From Franconibacter pulveris DSM 19144 (lineage in GTDB: Bacteria > Pseudomonadota > Gammaproteobacteria > Enterobacterales > Enterobacteriaceae): a DNA stretch of 64,000 nt. Positions 50,442 to 60,143 of the stretch are shown piece by piece. Each line of letters opens with the position of its first letter. Positions within the stretch are counted from its first letter, which is position 1. The DNA is taken from NCBI GenBank assembly GCA_000621185.1, contig JHYZ01000013.1, positions 152,162-216,161 of the forward strand. The letters are read 5' to 3'. The position numbers and the translations under genes were made by a program. The notes beneath the pieces were generated by a model that made no database searches, was not told the DNA's origin, and saw only the letters and a program-made list of their open reading frames with translations.

Positions 50442-51086
50442 ATGATTCATTCTGCAATGAAACCCACTGAAGAACATTCCGCAGCCGATATCATCGTTCG
50501 CATTGGCAGCTTAACGCGTATGCTGCGTGACAGCCTGCGTGAGCTTGGTCTGGATCAGGCGATTGCGGAAGCGGCCGAGGCGATTCCGGATGCCCGGGAT
50601 CGTCTCGACTATGTTGTCCAGATGACGGCGCAGGCCGCAGAGCGCGCCCTCAACAGCGTTGAAGCGTCGCAGCCGCATCAGGACGAGCTGGAAAAAGGGG
50701 CGAAAGGGCTTAGCAAACGCTGGGACGAATGGTTTGAAAATCCCATTGAGCTGAGCGACGCCCGGGAGCTTGTTACCGATACCCGTCAGTACCTGGCGGA
50801 AGTGCCGGGGCACACCAGCTTCACTAACGCCCAGCTGCTGGACATCATGATGGCGCAGGATTTCCAGGACCTGACCGGTCAGGTTATCAAGCGCATGATG
50901 GATGTGATTCAGGAAATTGAGCGCCAGTTGCTGATGGTGCTGCTGGAAAACATGCCGGAGCCAGCCGCGCGTCCGAAGCGTGAGAACGAAAGCCTGCTTA
51001 ATGGCCCCCAACTGGACGCCACCGCCGCAGGCGTTGTGGCAAGCCAGGATCAGGTCGACGACCTGCTGGACAGCCTGGGTTTTTAA
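50442..51086 (+). CDS. cheZ: CheY phosphatase CheZ
   Basis: 214 residues. Long helical hairpin with the catalytic Q147 and D143 in [20 protein letters not shown], and a C-terminal CheY-binding helix ([15 protein letters not shown]). It removes phosphate from CheY. Found in enterics as the last gene of the che operon. A terminator follows within ten bases. Confidence 0.97.
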   Translation: MIHSAMKPTEEHSAADIIVRIGSLTRMLRDSLRELGLDQAIAEAAEAIPDARDRLDYVVQMTAQAAERALNSVEASQPHQDELEKGAKGLSKRWDEWFENPIELSDARELVTDTRQYLAEVPGHTSFTNAQLLDIMMAQDFQDLTGQVIKRMMDVIQEIERQLLMVLLENMPEPAARPKRENESLLNGPQLDATAAGVVASQDQVDDLLDSLGF

Positions 51087-51088
51087 GT

Positions 51089-51117
51089 AAAAACCGCCGT
51101 CTTAGGGCGGCGGTTTT
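51089..51117. terminator. Bidirectional terminator after cheZ
   Basis: AAAACCGCCG / CGGCGGTTTT stem with an 8-base loop; A and T runs serve both strands. It would end cheZ and the 59-codon minus-strand gene beyond it. Confidence 0.85.
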
Positions 51118-51295
51118 ATTTCTCGGGCAGAGCCAACATAAGTTGTTGCTGGGGCTTTTGAAAATCCAGCGTCAGGCGGCCAGTACTGATGGGGGGTGTG
51201 ACGTAAGAGGCGGGCGCTTCTTCCTCCTGCATAGCCTTTTTATATTTATCCTTACGGCGAGCGCTACTGAGCAATTTTTCCCACTGCATTTCCAT
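51116..51295 (-). CDS. Hypothetical 59-residue protein between cheZ and flhB
   Basis: A minus-strand ORF from ATG 51293-51295 to TAA 51116-51118, encoding a peptide that starts MEMQWEKLLSSARRKDKYKK and ends QQQLMLALPEK. The ribosome site AGGGG lies five bases before the ATG, and the terminator shared with cheZ lies at its end, so it has the frame of a real gene. It is charged and probably helical in the first third, then Pro/Thr rich; there is no signal or membrane helix. I do not recognise the family. A second ATG lies two codons in. E. coli has no gene annotated here. Confidence 0.6.
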   Translation of the reverse strand: MEMQWEKLLSSARRKDKYKKAMQEEEAPASYVTPPISTGRLTLDFQKPQQQLMLALPEK

Positions 51296-51442
51296 AATAA
51301 CCCCTATTTTTGTCGGTGTTTTGCTACGCTATCAGACTACAGAAAGCGACACTAACCCTTTCACAGATATATCTTTATTTTATGAGCCGATGCGCAATAG
51401 TGCGGCAACCGTTGCTTCCATCGGTGTTGATTAATTCCACTT

Positions 51443-51485
51443 AACGGCAGAAACCCCACCATTTCTTAACGTTAATTCAGCCATT
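51443..51485 (+). promoter_or_regulatory. FlhDC-binding site of the flhBAE operon
   Basis: AACGGCAGAAACCCCA, 11 bases, CGTTAATTCAGCCATT: two inverted half-sites close to the FlhD4C2 consensus (AATGGCAGAAATAGCG-N10-12-CGCTATTTCTGCCATT). It ends 56 bases before the flhB start. It supports class 2 control of flhBAE. The other 150 bases of this gap look featureless. Confidence 0.85.
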
Positions 51486-51541
51486 AGCGCGGGTGTCCTT
51501 TGGCATGATAAGCGTGACGAATTGGGCAGAGAGTTTGCGAA

Positions 51542-52693
51542 GTGGCCGGCGATAGCGACGAGGACAAAACAGAGGCCCCCACACCCCACCGACTAGAAAA
51601 AGCGCGTGAGGAGGGGCAAATCCCCCGTTCCAGAGAACTCACTTCCCTGCTGATGCTGCTAGTAGGGTTGAGCGTTACCTGGATGGGCGGGGAGGCGCTC
51701 GCCCGTCAACTGGCCGCCATGCTCTCCGGCGGGCTGCATTTCGACCACAGCATTATTAATGACCCGCGGCTGACGGTGAGTTTAATCAGCTCGCTGATTA
51801 AGCAAGCGCTGCTGGCATTGATGCCGCTGATGATTGGCCTGGTGCTGGTGGCGATTGGCGCGCCGATGTTGTTAGGCGGCGTGCTCTTTAGCGCTAAGTC
51901 GATCGCCTTCAACCTCGGAAAACTCAACCCGATCTCCGGCGTCAAGCGGCTTTTTTCCTCGCAGGCGTTGGCGGAGATGTTAAAAGCGCTAATGAAATCG
52001 ACGCTGGTCGGCATCGTTACCGGCTGGTATCTGTGGCATAACTGGCCGGATATGCTGCGTCTGATAAGCGAATCGCCCGTTGAGGCGCTAGGTAATTCCC
52101 TTAACCTTGTGGCGCTTTGTGGGCTGCTGATTGTGATGGGCCTGGTGCCGATGGTCGGCTTTGACGTTTTCTGGCAGATCCACAGCCATGTGAAAAAGCT
52201 GCGCATGTCTCGCCAGGATATTCGTGACGAATTTAAAGACCAGGAAGGCGACCCGCACGTAAAAGGACGCATTCGCCAGCAGCAACGCGCCGCCGCGCGC
52301 CGCCGCATGATGGCCGATGTACCGAAAGCGGACGTTATCGTTACCAACCCGACGCACTATTCCGTGGCGTTGCAGTATGACGAAAACAAAATGAGCGCGC
52401 CGAAAGTGGTGGCGAAAGGCGCAGGGCTGGTCGCGCTGCGCATCCGTGAAATCGGCAACGAGAATCGCATCCCGATCCTCGAAGCGCCGCCGCTTGCGCG
52501 TGCGCTTTACCGTCATGCGGAAATAGGACAACAAATCCCGGGTCAGCTGTACGCCGCCGTGGCGGAAGTGCTGGCATGGGTATGGCAACTGAAACGCTGG
52601 CGCGCCGCTGGCGGTCTTATCCCGAAAAAACCTGAAAACCTTCCGGTGCCTGCCGCACTGGATTTTATGAACGAGAAGGACACTGATGGCTAA
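51542..52693 (+). CDS. flhB: Flagellar type III export switch protein FlhB
   Basis: 383 residues, GTG start. Four membrane helices, then the cytoplasmic domain with the self-cleavage site NPTH (N269-P270), which changes export specificity from rod/hook to filament subunits. N-terminal GDSDEDKTEAPTPHRLEKAR is typical. Residues DPHVKGRIRQQQ form the linker helix. First gene of flhBAE; it overlaps flhA by eight bases. Confidence 0.97.
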   Translation: MAGDSDEDKTEAPTPHRLEKAREEGQIPRSRELTSLLMLLVGLSVTWMGGEALARQLAAMLSGGLHFDHSIINDPRLTVSLISSLIKQALLALMPLMIGLVLVAIGAPMLLGGVLFSAKSIAFNLGKLNPISGVKRLFSSQALAEMLKALMKSTLVGIVTGWYLWHNWPDMLRLISESPVEALGNSLNLVALCGLLIVMGLVPMVGFDVFWQIHSHVKKLRMSRQDIRDEFKDQEGDPHVKGRIRQQQRAAARRRMMADVPKADVIVTNPTHYSVALQYDENKMSAPKVVAKGAGLVALRIREIGNENRIPILEAPPLARALYRHAEIGQQIPGQLYAAVAEVLAWVWQLKRWRAAGGLIPKKPENLPVPAALDFMNEKDTDG

Positions 52694-54764
52694 TCTGGTG
52701 GCTATGCTGCGCCTGCCGGGCAACCTGAAAACGACGCAATGGCAGATCCTTGCCGGGCCGATACTTATTCTGCTGATCCTGTCGATGATGGTGCTGCCGC
52801 TGCCGGCTTTTATCCTCGACATGCTCTTCACCTTTAATATCGCGCTCTCCATTATGGTGCTGCTGGTGGCGATGTTCACCCAGCGCACGCTGGAGTTTGC
52901 GGCGTTCCCGACCATTCTGCTCTTTACCACGCTGCTGCGTCTGGCGCTGAATATCGCCTCGACCCGCATCATTCTGATGGAAGGGCATACGGGCGCGGCG
53001 GCGGCGGGCAAGGTGGTAGAGGCTTTCGGCCACTTCCTGGTCGGCGGCAACTTCGCTATCGGCATCGTGGTCTTTATCATCCTCGTCATTATTAACTTCA
53101 TGGTTATCACCAAAGGTGCCGGGCGTATCGCGGAAGTGGGCGCGCGCTTTGTGCTGGACGGGATGCCTGGCAAGCAGATGGCTATCGACGCCGACCTCAA
53201 CGCCGGCCTGATTGGCGAAGATGAAGCGAAAAAACGCCGCGCGGAAGTGACGCAAGAGGCGGATTTCTACGGCTCGATGGACGGTGCGAGTAAATTCGTG
53301 CGCGGCGACGCCGTCGCCGGCTTGCTTATCATGGCTATCAACATCATCGGCGGCCTGCTGGTGGGCGTTATCCAGCATGGTCTGCCGGTAGGCCAGGCGG
53401 CGGAAGCGTATACGCTGCTGACCATCGGTGATGGTCTGGTCGCGCAAATCCCGGCGCTGGTTATCTCCACCGCCGCTGGCGTTATCGTCACCCGCGTCGC
53501 CACCGATCAGGACGTGGGCGAACAGATGGTGACTCAGCTGTTCAGCAACCCGCGCGTTATGGTGCTGAGCGCCGCGGTGCTTGGCCTGCTCGGCATGGTG
53601 CCGGGCATGCCGAACTTCGTTTTCCTGCTCTTTACCGCCGCGCTGCTGGGCCTCGCCTGGTGGATGCGCGGTCGCGAAACGGCGAAGCCCGAGGTGGCTC
53701 AACCCGTCAAAGCGACTGAAAACCCGCAGGCTGTGGAAGCGACCTGGAGTGACGTGCAGCTGGAAGATTCGCTCGGCATGGAGGTGGGCTACCGGTTGAT
53801 TCCGATGGTCGATTTTCAGCAGGATGGCGAGCTGCTTGGCCGTATCCGCAGTATTCGTAAGAAATTCGCGCAGGAGATGGGCTTTCTGCCGCCAGTGGTG
53901 CACATTCGCGACAACATGGACCTGCCCCCGGCGCGCTACCGCATTTTGATGAAAGGCGTGGAGATTGGCAGCGGCGAAGCCTATCCTGGCCGCTGGCTGG
54001 CGATTAACCCCGGCACGGCGGCAGGCACGCTGCCGGGCGAAGCCACCGTCGACCCGGCCTTTGGTCTCGCCGCTATCTGGATTGAAAGCGCGCTAAAAGA
54101 ACAGGCGCAGATCCAGGGCTTCACCGTCGTGGAAGCGAGCACTGTCGTCGCCACCCATCTCAACCATTTGATTGGTCAGTTCGCGCCGGAACTCTTCGGC
54201 CGTCAGGAAGCGCAGCAACTGCTGGATCGCGTCTCACAGGAGATGCCGAAGCTGACCGAAGACCTGGTGCCGGGCATTGTCACCCTTACTACGCTGCACA
54301 AAGTGTTGCAGAATCTGCTTTCCGAGAAAGTGCCTATTCGCGACATGCGCACTATCCTTGAGACGCTTGCCGAACATGCGCCGGTGCAGAATGACCCGCA
54401 TGAACTGACCTCCGTGGTGCGCGTGGCGCTGGGCCGCGCCATCACGCAGCAGTGGTTCCCGGGCAGCGGCGAAGTGCAGGTCATTGGGCTTGATACCGCG
54501 CTGGAACGTCTGCTGCTGCAGGCGCTGCAGGGCGGCGGCGGGCTGGAGCCGGGTCTGGCCGACCGTCTGCTGGAGCAGGCGCAGGCAGCGCTGCATCGCC
54601 AGGAGACGATGGGTGCGCCGCCGGTGCTGCTGGTCAACCACGCGCTGCGTCCGCTGCTGTCGCGCTTTTTACGCCGCAGCCTGCCGCAACTGGTGGTGCT
54701 CTCCAATATGGAGCTTTCAGATAACCGCAACATTCGCATGACGGCGACTATCGGGGGCCAGTAA
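52686..54764 (+). CDS. flhA: Flagellar type III export gate protein FlhA
   Basis: 692 residues. Eight membrane helices within residues 1-330, including the highly conserved FHIPEP-family loop (FVLDGMPGKQMAIDADLNAG), followed by a linker and the cytoplasmic domain that forms a nonameric ring for docking chaperone-substrate complexes (DIRTILETLAEHAP-like segment IRDMRTILETLAEHAPVQND). It couples proton flow to protein export. Start overlaps flhB; the stop TAA overlaps the flhE ATG by one base. Confidence 0.97.
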   Translation: MANLVAMLRLPGNLKTTQWQILAGPILILLILSMMVLPLPAFILDMLFTFNIALSIMVLLVAMFTQRTLEFAAFPTILLFTTLLRLALNIASTRIILMEGHTGAAAAGKVVEAFGHFLVGGNFAIGIVVFIILVIINFMVITKGAGRIAEVGARFVLDGMPGKQMAIDADLNAGLIGEDEAKKRRAEVTQEADFYGSMDGASKFVRGDAVAGLLIMAINIIGGLLVGVIQHGLPVGQAAEAYTLLTIGDGLVAQIPALVISTAAGVIVTRVATDQDVGEQMVTQLFSNPRVMVLSAAVLGLLGMVPGMPNFVFLLFTAALLGLAWWMRGRETAKPEVAQPVKATENPQAVEATWSDVQLEDSLGMEVGYRLIPMVDFQQDGELLGRIRSIRKKFAQEMGFLPPVVHIRDNMDLPPARYRILMKGVEIGSGEAYPGRWLAINPGTAAGTLPGEATVDPAFGLAAIWIESALKEQAQIQGFTVVEASTVVATHLNHLIGQFAPELFGRQEAQQLLDRVSQEMPKLTEDLVPGIVTLTTLHKVLQNLLSEKVPIRDMRTILETLAEHAPVQNDPHELTSVVRVALGRAITQQWFPGSGEVQVIGLDTALERLLLQALQGGGGLEPGLADRLLEQAQAALHRQETMGAPPVLLVNHALRPLLSRFLRRSLPQLVVLSNMELSDNRNIRMTATIGGQ

Positions 54765-55159
54765 TGCGCACACTTACAGCGCTTTTTCTGCTGCTGCCCC
54801 TGCTGGCCCATGCCGCGGGTGAAGGGGCGTGGCAGGCGAGCAGTAAAGGCATCACGTTGAGCAATCGCGGCCAGGCTATTTCTTCCATGCCGCTGTCGCC
54901 CGGGCAGCCGCCAGACGGGCTGATGACGGTAGTCGCCTGGCGCTACGAGCTTGTCGGGCCGACGCCCGCCGGGCTGCTGGTGCGCCTCTGCTCGCAGTCG
55001 CGCTGCGTCGCAATAGAAGGGCAGACCGGCACCACCCGGGCTTTTACTAACGTGCCGGCCAGCGAGCCGCTGCGTTTTATCTGGGAAGTGCCGGGCGGCG
55101 GCAAACTTTATCCGCGCTTGCAGGTGCTTAGCAATCAGGTGATTGTGAACTACCGGTAA
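54764..55159 (+). CDS. flhE: Flagellar protein FlhE
   Basis: 131 residues. Signal peptide (MRTLTALFLLLPLLAHAAGE) and a small periplasmic domain with a cysteine pair (VRLCSQSRCVAIEG). In Salmonella FlhE works with the flagellar export gate as a plug or chaperone and limits proton leakage. It is translationally coupled to flhA. A strong hairpin follows the stop. Confidence 0.93.
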   Translation: MRTLTALFLLLPLLAHAAGEGAWQASSKGITLSNRGQAISSMPLSPGQPPDGLMTVVAWRYELVGPTPAGLLVRLCSQSRCVAIEGQTGTTRAFTNVPASEPLRFIWEVPGGGKLYPRLQVLSNQVIVNYR

Positions 55160-55182
55160 TTCCGCTTTTCCCTCTTTTCTCA

Positions 55183-55217
55183 CGGGCCAGCCATTTTTGA
55201 CGGCTGGCCCGCATTTT
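55183..55217 (+). terminator. Rho-independent terminator of flhBAE
   Basis: Perfect 10-bp stem CGGGCCAGCC / GGCTGGCCCG with a 9-base loop, then CATTTTT. Confidence 0.9.
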
Positions 55218-55423
55218 TAAACTCTCGCTTTGAACCCTGTGAAACGCTGTTTTATAAATCGGTGAAGCTGGTGGCGGAACTCTTTGTATTTTTGCCAGTT
55301 CCTTCCGGGCGGTGGCAAAAAGGAAAAGGTTTCCCCTGCGCCTTACTTTTACTTTAGCCGTGACAGCGTTAATGGCGTCTCCTGCTCAGGAGGCTTCCAG
55401 CATAAAACACAGGGTTGACGGCA

Positions 55424-57007
55424 ATGAAAACTCGTAAAATTGGGCTCGCGAATTATCTCGCTTATGGTTCAGGCGATTTCCTCGGCGCAGGGACGACAGC
55501 GCTCACCGCCGCATGGCTTCTTTACTTTTACACTACCTTTTGTGGACTCACCCCCATCGAGGCGACGTTTATCTTCGCTATGGCCCGCGTGCTGGATGCG
55601 GTCGTCAGTCCGCTCATGGGCTTTCTCACCGATAACTTCGGCTCTACCTGGCTCGGCAAGCGCTTCGGTCGTCGCAAGTTTTTTATCCTGCTCGGCATTC
55701 CCTGCGTCTTCAGCTATTGCCTGATGTGGGTTGGCGGCATGAACTACTGGTACTATCTGCTGACCTATCTGGTGTTTGACGTGGTCTACACCATGATCCT
55801 GGTGCCTTACGAAACGCTGGTGCCGGAGATGACCGATGACTTCAAACAGAAAACCAAATTCTCCGGCGCGCGCATCTCGATGGCGCAGATGTCCGCCATT
55901 CTCGCTTCATTCCTGCCGGGCATCCTGATTAATCACTTCGGCAAAGACAACGCTATCTCCTTCTTCTACGCGAGCGTGGTGTTTGCGGTGCTGTGCGCCA
56001 TCATGCTGACGCTGGTCTGGATCTTTACCTGGGAGCGGCCGCGCGAGGCGTGGACGGAAGCGGCGCTGCGGGCGGAAGAGGAGAAGAAAAGTCTCACGCT
56101 GCGCCAGAGCCTGAGTCGTCTCGTCACCGAACTGGGCTCCACGCTGCGCATTAAGATTTTCCGCCAGCATCTTGGCATGTATCTCGGCGGGTATATCGCT
56201 CAGGACGTGTTTAATGCGGTGTTTACCTACTACGTGGTTTTCGTGCTGATGCAAAGCCCGTCGATGGCCTCCAACCTGCTTGGCACTATGGCGATTCTGC
56301 AGTTTATCGCCGTTATCGGCATGATCCCGCTCTGCATTCGCTTCGGGCCTGCGCCTTCTTACCGTCTGGTGGTCGTGCTGTTCGGCTTAAGCTCCATCTC
56401 CTATGCCGTGCTGTATTACGCCGGGCTGAGCGACGTTTATTCGCTGCTGTTGCTGGTTTCTGCGATGGCGGGTCTGGGGCGCGGCGGCATCAACTATGTG
56501 CCGTGGAATACTTACACCTATATCGCTGACGTGGATGAAGTGATAACCGGGCAGCGCCGCGAGGGGATCTTCGCAGGCATCATGACGCTGACCCGTAAAG
56601 CCTCGCAGGCTGGCGCGGTAATGCTGGTGGGAATTGTGATGCAGATGTCCGGCTTTGTCTCCGGCCAGAGCAGCCAGCCGCCTGCTGTCAGCCACACCAT
56701 TTTGCTGATTTTAAGCGTCGGCACCGTGCTGGTGTTAGCCTGCGGTTTCCTTGTCTCGCTGCGCTTTAAGCTCAACCTGAAAACCCATAGCGTACTGCGC
56801 GAGGAGACGGCGAAAATGCGCGTCGCTAACCGTGCCATCCCCGAATCGGCCACGCCGCAGGCCCGCGCCACCGTGGAGATGCTCGCCGGCATGCCGTATG
56901 AAAACCTGTGGGGCAATAACAACATCGGTTTTCTCAATCGCCACAAGCCCGCCGCGCCTTCGCTTAAGGATGCGCACGATCTGAATTCAACCCCCATCAG
57001 AGGATAA
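55424..57007 (+). CDS. GPH-family sugar:cation symporter
   Basis: 527 residues from the ATG at 55424; an in-frame TTG three codons earlier is the alternative. Twelve membrane helices and the glycoside-pentoside-hexuronide symporter motifs: NYLAYGSGDFLGAGTTALTA, MGFLTDNFGSTWLGKRFGRR and DVVYTMILVPYETLVPEMTD. Members import oligosaccharides or glycuronides with H+ or Na+. It is followed four bases later by a GH105 hydrolase gene, so the substrate is probably an unsaturated uronic-acid disaccharide. The operon stands between flhE and argS, where E. coli has nothing comparable. Confidence 0.87.
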   Translation: MKTRKIGLANYLAYGSGDFLGAGTTALTAAWLLYFYTTFCGLTPIEATFIFAMARVLDAVVSPLMGFLTDNFGSTWLGKRFGRRKFFILLGIPCVFSYCLMWVGGMNYWYYLLTYLVFDVVYTMILVPYETLVPEMTDDFKQKTKFSGARISMAQMSAILASFLPGILINHFGKDNAISFFYASVVFAVLCAIMLTLVWIFTWERPREAWTEAALRAEEEKKSLTLRQSLSRLVTELGSTLRIKIFRQHLGMYLGGYIAQDVFNAVFTYYVVFVLMQSPSMASNLLGTMAILQFIAVIGMIPLCIRFGPAPSYRLVVVLFGLSSISYAVLYYAGLSDVYSLLLLVSAMAGLGRGGINYVPWNTYTYIADVDEVITGQRREGIFAGIMTLTRKASQAGAVMLVGIVMQMSGFVSGQSSQPPAVSHTILLILSVGTVLVLACGFLVSLRFKLNLKTHSVLREETAKMRVANRAIPESATPQARATVEMLAGMPYENLWGNNNIGFLNRHKPAAPSLKDAHDLNSTPIRG

Positions 57008-57011
57008 GTTA

Positions 57012-58151
57012 ATGATTGTCTGGCCTGTCAAACACAGCGCGCTGCTGCGCCAGCCGGAACGTTTTATCGCCCGGGACGAACTGAAATCCCTCATCCATAA
57101 GATGACGGACAATCTGGTCAATATTAAGGATGAAACCGGTCAGTTTTTGCTGCGCCTGGATGACGGGCGGGTGATAGACACCAAAGGGTGGGCGGGCTGG
57201 GAGTGGACGCACGGCGTCGGGCTCTACGGCATGTATCACTACTATCGCCAGACCGGCGATGAGCAGATGCGCGACGTTATCGACAGCTGGTTCAGCGCGC
57301 GTTTCGCCGAAGGGGCGACCACCAAAAACGTCAATACCATGGCGCCGTTTTTGACCCTCGCATACCGCTACGAAGAGACTGGCAATCCGGCGCTGTTGCC
57401 CTGGCTTGAAAGCTGGGCGGAATGGGCGATGTATGACATGCCGCGCACCGAGCATGGCGGCATGCAGCACATCACCCTTGCCGAAGAGAACTCGCAGCAG
57501 ATGTGGGACGACACATTAATGATGACGGTGCTGCCGCTCGCCAAAATCGGCAAGCTGCTCGGCAAGCCGGAGTATGTGGAAGAGGCGGTATATCAATTCC
57601 TGCTGCACGTGCAGAACCTGATGGACCGGGAGACCGGCCTCTGGTTTCACGGCTGGAATTATGAAGGCCGCCATAACTTTGCCAGCGCCCGCTGGGCGCG
57701 CGGCAACAGCTGGTTAACCATTGTGATCCCCGATTTTCTGGAGCTAATGGACTGGCCGGAAAACAACGCCACCCGTCGCTACCTGATCCAGGTGCTGGAA
57801 AATCAGGCGGCGGCGCTGGCGACGTGTCAGGACGAGAGCGGGCTGTGGCATACGCTGCTCGATGACCCGACATCCTATCTGGAAGCCTCTGCGACCGCCG
57901 GGTTTGCGTATGGGATGTTAAAAGCGGTGCGTAAGCGTTATATCAGCAAGGCGTACGCGCCGGTGGCGGAGAAAGCCATCAAAGGCGTGATGGCGAATAT
58001 TTCGCCGCAGGGCGAGCTGTTGCAGGTGTCGTTCGGCACCGGGATGGGAAGCGATCTGGAATTTTATCGCCAGATCCCGCTCACATCGATGCCTTATGGT
58101 CAGGCGATGGCGATCCTCGCCCTTACGGAGTTTTTGCGAACGTACCTGTAA
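57012..58151 (+). CDS. GH105 unsaturated rhamnogalacturonyl/glycuronyl hydrolase (YteR/YesR-like)
   Basis: 379 residues, no signal peptide, hence cytoplasmic. An alpha6/alpha6 barrel family that adds water to the delta-4,5 uronic acid left by polysaccharide lyases. The segment ENSQQMWDDTLMMTVLPLAK holds the aspartate at the catalytic place; AGWEWTHGVGLYGMYHYYRQ, WNYEGRHNFASARWARGNSW and YLEASATAGFAYGML are typical. With the upstream symporter it forms an import-and-cleave unit for pectin-derived or similar disaccharides. No lyase gene is nearby. Linkage specificity cannot be told. Confidence 0.88.
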   Translation: MIVWPVKHSALLRQPERFIARDELKSLIHKMTDNLVNIKDETGQFLLRLDDGRVIDTKGWAGWEWTHGVGLYGMYHYYRQTGDEQMRDVIDSWFSARFAEGATTKNVNTMAPFLTLAYRYEETGNPALLPWLESWAEWAMYDMPRTEHGGMQHITLAEENSQQMWDDTLMMTVLPLAKIGKLLGKPEYVEEAVYQFLLHVQNLMDRETGLWFHGWNYEGRHNFASARWARGNSWLTIVIPDFLELMDWPENNATRRYLIQVLENQAAALATCQDESGLWHTLLDDPTSYLEASATAGFAYGMLKAVRKRYISKAYAPVAEKAIKGVMANISPQGELLQVSFGTGMGSDLEFYRQIPLTSMPYGQAMAILALTEFLRTYL

Positions 58152-58195
58152 AAAAGGCCCGCCGAATGGCGAGCCGCTTCACGGTCCGAACCGAA

Positions 58196-58225
58196 TAAAG
58201 CCCGCTGCATGCGGGCCTTATTTTG
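58196..58225. terminator. Terminator between the GH105 gene and argS
   Basis: AAGCCCGC, TGCAT, GCGGGCCTT with a one-base bulge and T residues, between the two convergent genes. A second half-copy of the stem (AAGGCCCGC) lies at 58155-58163. Confidence 0.7.
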
Positions 58226-58228
58226 GTC

Positions 58229-59965
58229 TTACATACGCTCAACCGTTTCGATGCCGAGGGTATCCAGACCGAGCTTCAGCGTTTTCGCAGTCAGCAGCGC
58301 CAGCTTCAGGCGGCTGTTGCGCACCTCGGCGCTTTCCGCGCTCAGGATCGGGCAATGCTCGTAGAAGCCGGAGAAGAGGCCCGCCAGGTCGTAAAGGTAA
58401 GCGCACATCACGTGCGGCGTGCCTTCACGCGCCACCACCGCCAGCGTCTCTTCAAACTGCAACAGGCGGGCGGCAAGCTGCGCTTCGCGATCTTCGGTAA
58501 TGACTACCGACGCGCTCTGCAGGGCGCTTTCGTCGATCTCCGCTTTGCGGAAAACAGAGAGCACGCGGGTATACGCATACTGCATGTAAGGGGCGGTGTT
58601 GCCCTCAAACGCCAGCATATTGTCCCAGTCGAAGATGTAGTCGGTGGTGCGGCTCTTGGAGAGATCGGCGTATTTCACCGCGCCGATACCCACCACGTGC
58701 GCCAGCTTTTCCAGCTCGTCGGCAGGCATATCCGGGTTCTTCTCGCTCACCAGACGGCGGGCGCGATCCAGCGCTTCGTCCAGCAGTTCGGAAAGCTTGA
58801 TGGTGCCGCCCGCGCGGGTTTTGAACGGTTTGCCGTCTTTGCCCAGCATCATGCCGAACATGTGGTGTTCCAGCGGCACGGATTCCGGCACGTAGCCCGC
58901 TTTGCGCACGATGGTCCACGCCTGCATCAGGTGCTGGTGCTGACGTGAGTCGATGTAGTAGAGCACGCGGTCGGCGTGCAGCGTTTCGTAACGATATTTC
59001 GCGCAGGCGATGTCCGTGGTGGTGTAAAGGTAGCCGCCATCCTTTTTCTGGATGATAACCCCCATCGGCTCGCCTTCTTTATTCTTGTATTCGTCGAGAA
59101 AGACCACGGTCGCGCCTTCGCTCTCAACCGCCAGACCTTTGGCTTTGAGGTCCGCCACGATGCCTGGCAGCATCGGGTTATAGAGGCTTTCGCCCATCAC
59201 GTCGTCGCGGGTCAGCGTCACGTTCAGGCGCTTATAGGTTATCTGGTTCTGGGTCATGGTGATGTCGACGAGCCTGCGCCACATCTCGCGGCAATACTCG
59301 TCGCCACCCTGCAGCTTCACCACGTAGCCGCGCGCGCGCTCGGCGAAAGCCTCATCTTCGTCGTAGTGCTTTTTCGCTTCACGGTAGAAGCCTTCGAGAT
59401 CCGCCAGCGCCATTTCGCCCGCGTTTTCCTGCTGCTGCTTTTCAAGGTACGCGATCAGCATGCCGAACTGGGTACCCCAGTCGCCGACGTGGTTAGCGCG
59501 GATCACTTTATGGCCGAGAAATTCGAGCGTGCGCACGGCGGCGTCGCCGATGATGGTGGAACGCACATGGCCCACGTGCATCTCTTTCGCCACGTTCGGT
59601 GCGGAGTAGTCCACCACAATGGTCTGCGGCGCTTCTGCTTTCGCCACGCCAGCGCGATCGGAGGCCACGGCGGCGTCGATATTCTTCGCCAGGAACTGCG
59701 GGTCGAGGAAGATATTGATAAAGCCCGGCCCCGCGATTTCCACCTTGCTGGCTATCCCGGTGAGGTCGAGATGGGCGATGACCTGTTCTGCGAGTTGTCG
59801 CGGCGCCATGCCCAGTTTTTTAGCGACAGCCATCACGCCATTGGCCTGATAGTCGCCGAACTGCACTTTGGCTGACTGACGAACCTGCGGTTCGCAATCC
59901 GCAGGGGCGCCTGCGGCAATCAGTGCCTGACTGACTTTATCGGAGAGAAGAGCCTGAATATTCAC
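58229..59965 (-). CDS. argS: Arginine-tRNA ligase
   Basis: 578 residues. Class I aminoacyl-tRNA synthetase. The N-terminal additional domain ([20 protein letters not shown]) recognises the D-loop of tRNA-Arg; the HIGH-type motif is HVGH in [20 protein letters not shown]; the KMSKS motif is not canonical, as in E. coli ArgS; the C-terminus has the DALR anticodon-binding domain ([27 protein letters not shown]). It is essential and placed next to yecM as in E. coli. Confidence 0.97.
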   Translation of the reverse strand: MNIQALLSDKVSQALIAAGAPADCEPQVRQSAKVQFGDYQANGVMAVAKKLGMAPRQLAEQVIAHLDLTGIASKVEIAGPGFINIFLDPQFLAKNIDAAVASDRAGVAKAEAPQTIVVDYSAPNVAKEMHVGHVRSTIIGDAAVRTLEFLGHKVIRANHVGDWGTQFGMLIAYLEKQQQENAGEMALADLEGFYREAKKHYDEDEAFAERARGYVVKLQGGDEYCREMWRRLVDITMTQNQITYKRLNVTLTRDDVMGESLYNPMLPGIVADLKAKGLAVESEGATVVFLDEYKNKEGEPMGVIIQKKDGGYLYTTTDIACAKYRYETLHADRVLYYIDSRQHQHLMQAWTIVRKAGYVPESVPLEHHMFGMMLGKDGKPFKTRAGGTIKLSELLDEALDRARRLVSEKNPDMPADELEKLAHVVGIGAVKYADLSKSRTTDYIFDWDNMLAFEGNTAPYMQYAYTRVLSVFRKAEIDESALQSASVVITEDREAQLAARLLQFEETLAVVAREGTPHVMCAYLYDLAGLFSGFYEHCPILSAESAEVRNSRLKLALLTAKTLKLGLDTLGIETVERM

Positions 59966-60143
59966 CGGGATACCTTACGTTACGCTCGCCGCCTGTTTTT
60001 ATCCGCCAGGGCGACGATAATGGAAAAAATAAGGCGGGAAGTATACTGCATTTGGCAACAGGCGTCAGCCCGGCTGTGACAGGGGTTATCACGCGCTGTC
60101 CGCCAGGGTAGATTAGCGGCTTTTGACGCACAGAGAGACGCCC

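Noticed and set aside
51143..51355. 70-codon plus-strand frame between cheZ and flhB
   Set aside because: It overlaps the better supported minus-strand ORF, has no ribosome site and gives a translation without family features.
52665..53903. 412-codon open frame on the minus strand over flhB/flhA
   Set aside because: Shadow of flhA; composition dominated by His, Gln and Arg, no start signals.
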